Assembly: GCA_033060915.1 (NCBI GenBank)
Contig: CM065397.1
Location: 27,343,501-27,407,500, forward strand
Source: Euryodendron excelsum
Lineage: Eukaryota > Streptophyta > Magnoliopsida > Ericales > Pentaphylacaceae
DNA: 64,000 nt
Direction: 5' to 3'
In this document: in pieces, positions 56,446 through 64,000 of the stretch
Numbering within the stretch: position 1 is the stretch's first letter
How the letters are laid out: each line of letters begins with the position of its first letter
Translations under genes and position numbers: made by a program
The notes under the pieces: generated by a model
Told to the model about the DNA's origin: nothing
Databases searched by the model: none
Seen by the model: only the letters and a program-made list of their open reading frames with translations

Positions 56446-58384
56446 TGTCGTGCCTCAATTTTTACCTAAGCTCTCGTGCCTCAGCAAAAACATCATACTC
56501 TCTCTGTTAGAGCTTGCCCTACTAAAAGGATAAGTGCGATGGGGGTTTGAACTTTAAAGGTTGTTTTTTATTTGAATGAGGGTTTTTGGAAAAATTTTGG
56601 AGTTACCACCCAACATAGTTAAAGATGTGCTAGATCATCCAAAACTAAGTGTAATCCGAAGACTAAGCTTAGATTTTTTTGAAAAGGTTTTGGAAATGCC
56701 CTTCTTAAGAAGGTTTTTAGAAACGAGGTTCTTCAATAACCTTTGAAAATGTTTTTAAATCCCTTTTGAAAAATGTGACTCTGGTTTGGGCCTTCGAAAT
56801 AAAAATCTATGATCTGGAGGTTGGTTACATGTTGAAAATATATTCTAAGATCAACATCCTATCCCACCCTTTCGATACCTACATGTCTATTCACTATTGG
56901 TTCACTGACCTGAATCACTGGTTACTAATATCCACTTTTATCAACGAAGAAAAGTATTTTAAAATAGGATTTGGTCATCACTTTTTAGATAAATGATGCA
57001 TGATACATGTTTTAGAAAAGTTGTTTGAAAATAAAAACTTTCAAAGTGATTTGATATGGAATTTTTTACTTGATGCAAAAATTTTGAAAAGTAAACTTGA
57101 GTTGAAATAAAGGTTACGACCACAACATTTTAGGTTACCTGTGTATCTCATTTGGTGAGAATCAAGTCATTCATAGTTTGGGCAAGCAATGTTAGTTTTG
57201 AAAGTTGGATGCTTTGAAGTGCTTTTTTGAAAAGTGTCCATTTGAAGGGCGGGATGTCCATTTGAAGGACATGATGACCACACTAGGTTTCCCTAAGTTG
57301 CCTACGTATCTCATTTAATGAAAATTACGTGAGTTGTAGTTCATGCAAGAGCATGAATAAAAATAAACGCAAGGGAGTCTTGAAAGGTTTCTTTTGAAAC
57401 TTGAACGTGAAGGAGTTTTCACTTGGAATTGGACTTGGAGAGCTTTGAAAACGCATATGGAATAGGACTTGGAATGTTTTGAAGATTCCTTTGAAATAGG
57501 ACTTGGATTGTTTTGAAAATGCCTTTTAAATAGGACTTGGATTGCTTTTGGAAAGCTCTTGAAGTTGAACTTGAATGTTTTTGAAATGTTTTTAAAAGTG
57601 TTTTTTGGAAGCAACTTGCAAAAGTTATGGAAACTTTTCAAAGCAACTCAAGGGAGTTTTGGAATAGAACTTGAAAATGTTTTGAGGTATGTTTGAAAAT
57701 AACTCAAGAGAGTTTTGGAATGTTTGAAAGTTTGATTATAGATTTTGAAAATGGAGTTTGAATTGGAAAGGACTCTTTTGAACTTTGAAAAGTTTTTGAA
57801 AATAGTTTTTGAATACCTTATGAAAAGTACTATTGAATGTTTTATTACTTTTGGGAGTTTAGTTACTGAGAAACCAAACTCCTTTGAGTTTATAAATTTT
57901 GAAAACATGTTTTTCAAAAAAGGGGCTAGAAACTTTTCTTAGGGCTTTTAGAGCTTTAGGGTCATAGAACCCTGCTTGATATCTCCTATTCCTTAAGAAA
58001 CCATAATCATTAAAGGAGTAAGATTGTCTTAAGGATGTGACTTTTGAAAATCATTAAAGGTTAGATTTAATGTATCATTTTTCGTTAAAAACCCTAACCA
58101 TGAATGGGGTAGGGGCACGACAGGCTTTGAGCCTTTTGAAAGCATTTTGAAATAGTTTTTGAAAAATATTAAGTGTTTAGCTATTTTAGTTAAGACAAGT
58201 TTAAGAGAGCTTTTGGAAACATTTTGGGATAGAGTGTGGAAGCATTTGAAAAAGCTTTTGAAATTGATTTTTCAAAACTCAAGAGAGTAGGATGTTTTTT
58301 GAAAGCATGCTATAAAAATGGTTTTCAATTGAAAGATCATTTGAAAAGGGCCTTTGAATTGGAGTCTTGAAGTTTAATCCTCCT

Positions 58385-58640
58385 TGGTTAGGTTAACTAG
58401 GATTAACTAACTTGGGTTAGATTAACCTAGGGTTGGATTGACCTAGGGTTCACTAACTTAGGTTAGGCTAACCTAGGATTTGGTAACCTAGGGTCAACTA
58501 ACTAAGGTTAGGTTAACGTAGGATTTGATGAACTAGGGTTAACTAACTAGGGTTAGGTTAACCTAATGTTAGACAACAAGGGTCCAATTAACCTAGGGTT
58601 GGACCAATAGGGTCAAGTTAACCTAGGGTTTTGAAAAGTA
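58385..58640 (-). repeat. CTAGGTTAAC repeats in C2
   Basis: Degenerate tandem units built on AACCTAGGGTT and TTAACTAACT, the reverse of the B1 repeats at 7978-8225. Not telomeric. Confidence 0.75.
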
Positions 58641-59029
58641 GTTTTGGAAAGTAGTTTTGAATTAGGGTCTGGACCTAGCGGTTTTAGAGCGTGGTTTTCA
58701 ATTAGGGTTTTGAACCTAGTGGTTTTGGAAAGTTGGAAAAGTGATTTTATGCATGAATCTTGAAAGGGGATTTGAAAACCATGATTTTACGAATAAAATC
58801 TTATTATCTTTATATGAAAACTTTTGAAAAATTAATTCAAGAGAGTTTTTTGTTTTGAAAACCATTTTTATGAAAACCACTTCAGTAAGTATAGAATTCA
58901 TATGGTGGAGTTTTGGGAACCACTCCAAAGAGGGTCACCTTGGAACCATTTCAACTACAAACTTAAGAGAGTAAATGTTTGAAAATCATTATAGGAACTT
59001 GTGAGAAAACTTAGTCCAACTCAAAAGAG

Positions 59030-62000
59030 TAAGGATTTAGAAAACCAATATTTGGAAAAACAGTTGAAAATAGTTAGTGTTTTTAGATGATCACTATTTG
59101 GAAAAACAACTCAAGTGATTTAGGAATTTTAGAAACCACTAATTGGATAAACATATAAAGAGAGTTTCGGTTTTTAGTAAATCACTGTTTAGAAAAATAA
59201 TTCAAGAAAGCTAGGGTTTCTTAAAAATCACTATTTAGAAAAAACAACTCAAGAGAGTAGAATATTTAGAAAATCACTATTTAGAAAAAACAACTCAAAA
59301 GAGTTAGGTCTTTTAGAAAATCATTGTTAAGAAAAAACAACTCAAGATAGTCAGAGTTTTAAAAAATCACTGAAAAACAACTCAAGGCAATTAGGGTTTT
59401 AAGAAAATAACTGTTTAGAAAAACTACTTAAGAGAGTTAGGGTTTTAGAAAACCATTACTTAGAGAAACAACTCAAAACAATTAGAGTTTTTAGAAATTG
59501 CTGTTTAGAAAAAGAAAAAAAAAACTCAAGTGAGTAATGGTATTTAGAAAACCACTATTTGGAAATAAAAACTCAACAAACTTAAGGTTTTTAGAAAGCC
59601 AATGTTTAGAAAAACAGCTCAAAAGCGTTAGGGTTCTTATAAAATAACTGTTTAGAAAAAACAACTCAAGTGAGTTAGGGTGTTAACAAAACCACTGTTT
59701 AGAAAAACAATTCAAAGGAGTTAGGGTTTTAGAAAATCACTTTTCAAAAAAATAACTCAAGAAAGTTAGGATTTTTAGAAAACCACTGTTTGGAAAAACA
59801 ACTTAAAAGAGTTTTCTTTTTTAGAAAATCAATGTTTAGAAAAACAAGTAAAGAGAGTTAGGGTTTTCAGAAAACCACTATTTAGAAAAACAACTAAAAA
59901 ATGTTAGTGTTTTTAGAAAACCACGGTTTGAAAAAATAATTCAAGAGAGTTAGGGTATTTAGAAAACCACTATTTGGAAACATAATTAAAAAGAGTTACT
60001 ATTCTTAGATAATCACTGTTTTGAAAAACAACTCACTAGAGATAGAGTTTTAGAAGACCACTGTTTAGAGAAAGAATTCAAAAGAGTTAGGGTTTTTAGA
60101 ACATCACTGTTTAGAAAAAAAACTAAAATGAGTTAGTGTCCTAGAAAACCACTTTTTAGAAAAACAACTCAAAAAAGTTAAGGTTTTTAGTGAACCAATG
60201 TTTAGAAACACTCCTCAAAAGAGTTTGGGTTCTTAGAAAATTAGTACTTAGAAAAAAAAAAAAAGAAGAGAAAGTTAGAGTTTTAGAAAATCACTATTTA
60301 GAAAAAAAAAAAGTTAAGAGAGTTAGGGTTTTTTGAATGCCATGGTTAGATAAATATACCCAAAAGAGTTATGGTTTTAGAAAATCACTATTTAAAAAAA
60401 AAAAAACTTAAGATTATTAGAATTTTTAGAAAACCATTGTTTAGAGAAAGAACTTAACAGAGTTAGCTTTTTAAAATGTTACTGTTTAGCAAAACAACTC
60501 GAGTGAGTTAGAGTTTTTAGAAAAACAACTTAAGAAACTTAAGGTTTTAGAAAATCAATGCTTAGAAAAACATATCAAAAAAGTTAGTGTTCTTATAAAA
60601 TAACTCTTCAAAAAAAAAAAAAAAAACAACTCAAGTGTGTTAGGGTTTGTAGAAAAGCACTATGTGGAATAATTCAAGTGAGCTAGGGTTTTTGAAAATC
60701 ACTGTTTAGAAAAAACAACTCAAGAGAGTTAGGATTTTTTTAAAAAAATACTGTTTGAAAAAACAACTCAAAAGAGTTTGGTTTTAGAAAATCACTTTTT
60801 AGAAGAAAAAAAAAACTACTCAAGAAAGATAGGACTTTTATAAAGTCACGATTTGGAAAAACAACTCAAAAGAGTTTGGCCTTTTAAAAATTACTATTTA
60901 GAAAAAGAAGTAAAGAGAGTTAAGGTTTTTAAAAAATCACTACTTTGAAAAACAACTCAAAAGAGTTAGTGTTTTTCTTAAAAAATCATTGTTTAGAAAA
61001 ATAATTCAAGAGAGTTAGGGTATTAGAAACCACAGTTTGTAAAAACAACTCAATAAGGGTTTTTAGAAATCCACTTTTTAGAAAAACAATTGTAGAGAGT
61101 TTAGGGTTTTGAAAATCATTGTTGAAAAACATCTAAAGGGAGATAGGGTTTTTTTGAAAACCATTGCATGAAAAAAGTAACTTAAAGGTGTTTAAGTTTT
61201 AGAAAATCACTATTTTTGAAAACAACTCGAAAGTGTTACTACTTTTAAAAAACAACTGTTTTGAAAAAACAACTAAGACAGTTTGAATTTTAGAAAATCA
61301 TTGTTTAGAAAAACAACTTAAGAGTGTTAGGGTTTTTAGAAACCATTATTTACAAAATCAACTCAACAAAATTAGGGTTTTTAGAAAACTACTATTTAGA
61401 AAATCAATTAAAATCAGTAAGTGTTTTAGAAAAGCCTTTTCTTAGCTAAACATTAAATAAAGTTAGGATTTTAGAGAACAACTTTTTAGAAAAATTACTC
61501 AAGAAACTTAAGGATTTTAGAAACCACTGTTTAGAAAATAGCCCAAAAGATTTAGTTTTCTTGAAAAATAACTATTTAGTAAAATAACTCAAGTAAATTA
61601 GGATTTTTAGAAACCACTGTTTGGAAAAGCAATTTAAGTGAGTTAGGGTTATTGAAAATTACTGTTTGGACAAGACAACTCCAGAGAGTTAAAATTTTTA
61701 CAAAATCACAGCCGGAAAAACAACTCAATAGAGTTTGTGTTTTAGAAGACACTGTTTAGAAAAACAAATAAAGAGAATTAGGGTTTTTAGAAAACCACTA
61801 TTTACAAAAACAACTCAAAAGAGTTATATTTTTTAGAAAGCACAGTATGGAAAAATAACTCATGAGAATTAGGGATTTTAAAAAATCACTGTTCAGAAAA
61901 AACAACTGAAAAGAGTTAGTGTTTTTAGATAATTACTGTTTAGAAAAACAACTCAAGAGAGTTGGAGTTTTAGAAAATCACTATCTAGAAAAACAATTAA

Positions 62001-64000
62001 AAATAGTAATGGTTTCTAGAAAACCTTTTTACAAAAACAAATGTAAAGGGTTTAGGGTTTTGAAAACCATTTTTGAAAAACCACTTAAGAGAGATTGGGA
62101 TTTTAGAAAACCATTATTTGAAAAAAAAAAAAACATCTCAAAAGAGTTTGAGTTTTAGAATTCCATTGCTCTGGAAAACAACTCGAAAGAGCTAGGGTTT
62201 TTAGAAAACCACTACTTTGAAAAAAGAACAAAGACAGTTAAGGTTTTAAAAAATCACTGTTTAGGAAAATAATTTAAGAGAGTTAGGGCTTTTAGAAAAC
62301 CACTATTCAGAAAAATAACTGAAGAGATTTAGGTTTTAGAAAACCACTGTTTAGAAAATCAATTAAAATGATTTGTTGTCTTATTAAACTAGTTGTTAGA
62401 AAAAACCACTTAACAAAGTCAGGGTTTTTAGAAAACCACTTTTTACGAAAAAAAAAAACAACTAAAAAATGTAAGGTTTATAGAAACCATTGTTTAGAAA
62501 AACTGCCTAAAAGATTTACTATTTTGATAAAATAACTATTTAGAAAAGTAACGCAAGTGAATTAAGATTTTTAGAAAACCACTGTTTGAAAAAACAATTT
62601 AAGTGAGTTAGGGTTTTAGAAAATCATAGTTTGGAAAAAGCAACTCAAAAGAGTTAGGATATTTAGAAAACCACTGTTTGGAAAAACAACACAAAAGAGT
62701 TTGAAATTTAGAAAATATTTGTTTAAAAAAACAAGTAAAGAGAATTAGGGTTTTTAGAAAATCACTATTTAGAAAAACAGCTCAAAAGAGTTAGAGTTTT
62801 TAGAAAACCACAGTTTGGAAAAGTAACTCAAGAGAATTAGGGTTTTTAAAAAATCATTGTTCAAAAAATATAAATGAAAAGAGTTGGAGTTTCTAGATAA
62901 TCACTATTTAGAAATACAACTGAATAGAGTTTGAGTTGTAGAAAACAATTTTTTGGGAAAAAAATAACTCAATAGAGTAACTGTTTTAAGAAAAGCACCT
63001 TTTAGAAAAACAAATGTAGAGGGTTTGGGATTTTGAAAACCATTTTCGAAAAAGAACTTGGGAGATATTGGGTTTTTAGAAAACCAATATTTAGAAAGAA
63101 AAAAAAAAACAACTCAAAAGAGTTTGAGTTTTAAAAAACCAATGTTTTTGAAAACAACTCGAAAGAGCTTGGATTTTTAAAAAACCACTATTTTTGATGA
63201 AACAACTATGACAGTTAGGGTTTGTAGAAAATAACTTAAGAGAGTTTGGATTTCTAGAAAAACCACTGTTTAGATAAATAATCCAAAAGAGCTAGGGTAT
63301 TAGAAAATCACTGTTTAGAAAAACAACTAAAGTTAGTGTCTTAGAAAATCACTTTTTAGAAAAAGAACTAAAAAAAATAGGGTTTTAGAAAACCACTGTT
63401 TAGAAAAACTGCTCAAAATAGTTAGGATTCATAGAAAATCACTATGTAGAAAAACAATTCGAAAACATAAGGATTTTAGAAAATCACTGTTTAGAAAAAT
63501 AAGTTAAGAGAGTTAAGGTTTTTGGAATACTACAGTATAAAGAAACAACTCAAAAGAATTAGGGTTTTAGAAAATCACCGTTTAGAAAAACAACTAAAGT
63601 GAGTTAGTATCTTAGAAAACTACTTTTTAAAAAACAACTAAAGAAAGTTAGGGTTTTAGAAAACTATTGTTTTGAAAACTACTAATTGGAAAATCACTGT
63701 TTAGAAAAACAATTCAAGATAGTTAGGCTTTTTAGAAAATCACTGTTTAGAAAAACAACTCAAGTGATTTAGGATTTTTAGAAACCACTAATTGGAAAAT
63801 CATGTAAAGAGAGTTCGGGTTTTTAAAAAATCACAGCTCGGAAAAAACAACTCAAGAGAGATAGGGTTTTTAAAAATCACTCTTTAGGAAAAAACAACTC
63901 AAGAGAATATAGTTTTTGAATAACCAGTGTCAAGAAAAAAAACAACTCAAATGAGTTAGGGTTTTAGAAAATCACTATTTAAAACATACTACTCAAAACA
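59030..64000 (-). repeat. 46-bp minisatellite inside C2 (about 5 kb, continues)
   Basis: About 108 units by length (4,970 bp / 46) on the theme GAAAAACAACTCAAGAGAGTT then AGGGTTTTTAGAAAACCACTGTTTA. This is the reverse complement of the C1 array. Arms AACTC and GAGTT are mostly kept in each unit while the 4 bases between them vary (AAGA, AAAA, AATA, AGTG). TTAGGGTTT (the reverse telo-box) is common. A runs of varied length interrupt some units. Short frames are repeat translations. Confidence 0.88.

Larger units (their letters stand above)
56446..64000 (-). mobile_element. LTR C2 (B-related, minus strand), runs off the window
   Basis: Starts TGTCGTGCC on the plus strand, as the 3' end of B LTRs does. 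It follows the B order: end block with CACCCAACATAGTT, GACTAAGCTTAGA, ACATGTTG/ACCTACATGTC and two copies of a CTACGTATCTCATT-type block (about 57130-57185 and 57290-57350); then a B-like body (57360-58380, including TTGAAAACATGTTT); CTAGGTTAAC repeats (58385-58640); and a block with AACCACTCCAAAGAGGG (about 58917). From about 59030 it turns into the 46-bp minisatellite, which fills the rest of the window. No coding sequence. Its U3 and promoter lie outside. Confidence 0.7.

Overview
This window is repeat-rich plant nuclear DNA. I find no host gene, rRNA gene, tRNA gene or CRISPR array. Nearly every base can be assigned to LTR retrotransposons inserted into one another. Plant origin is supported by plant-type primer binding sites (initiator Met-tRNA; Asp-tRNA-like), an Athila-like gag/protease, a CRM/Reina-like chromovirus pol, and plant telo-box motifs (AAACCCTA).

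Layout, left to right. (1) 1-109 and 5132-5812: the 3' part of a Ty1/copia-type LTR, split by solo LTR A1 (110-5126). (2) 5813-8734 and 19397-20215: a plus-strand LTR of a second large family, 'B1', split by solo LTR A3 (8735-19391). A3 is itself split by solo LTR A2 (8879-14505, minus strand). (3) 20216-34411: 'B2', a minus-strand non-autonomous retrotransposon with LTRs of about 4.9 kb and a 5.9 kb non-coding interior. (4) 34412-36688 and 56057-56445: a minisatellite of about 46 bp per unit. It is interrupted by a plus-strand CRM-like Ty3/gypsy element (36689-56051). That element is interrupted by a minus-strand Athila-like element (37843-50420), which in turn is interrupted by solo LTR A4 (40507-45290, minus strand). 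(5) 56446-64000: a minus-strand B-related LTR, 'C2', that carries about 5 kb of the same minisatellite in the opposite orientation and runs off the window.

The four A units have TG...CA ends and perfect 5-bp target-site duplications (CATAT, CCCAA, GTCCT, GCAGC). They have no internal region, so I read them as giant (4.8-5.6 kb) solo LTRs. A, B and C share conserved blocks downstream of the promoter and near the 3' end. I infer a Tat/Ogre-like lineage, but there is no pol to confirm it. Insertion order by inclusion: C1 array, then B2, then B1, then A3, then A2 (five levels); and C1 array, then CRM-like, then Athila-like, then A4.

The most unusual signal is palindromic structure concentrated upstream of the TATA boxes in unrelated LTRs. 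There is a 30-bp-arm hairpin in A, a different hairpin in the same place in B, and a cluster of CGTTCGAACG palindromes in the Athila-like LTR. A also has an 80-bp tandem repeat whose TTCG-loop hairpin shows compensatory changes. The 46-bp array combines an AACTC/GAGTT hairpin with a telo-box in many of its units.

Limits: everything was read by eye. Family names and lineage calls rest on motifs. Divergence, copy number and small-RNA claims were not computed.
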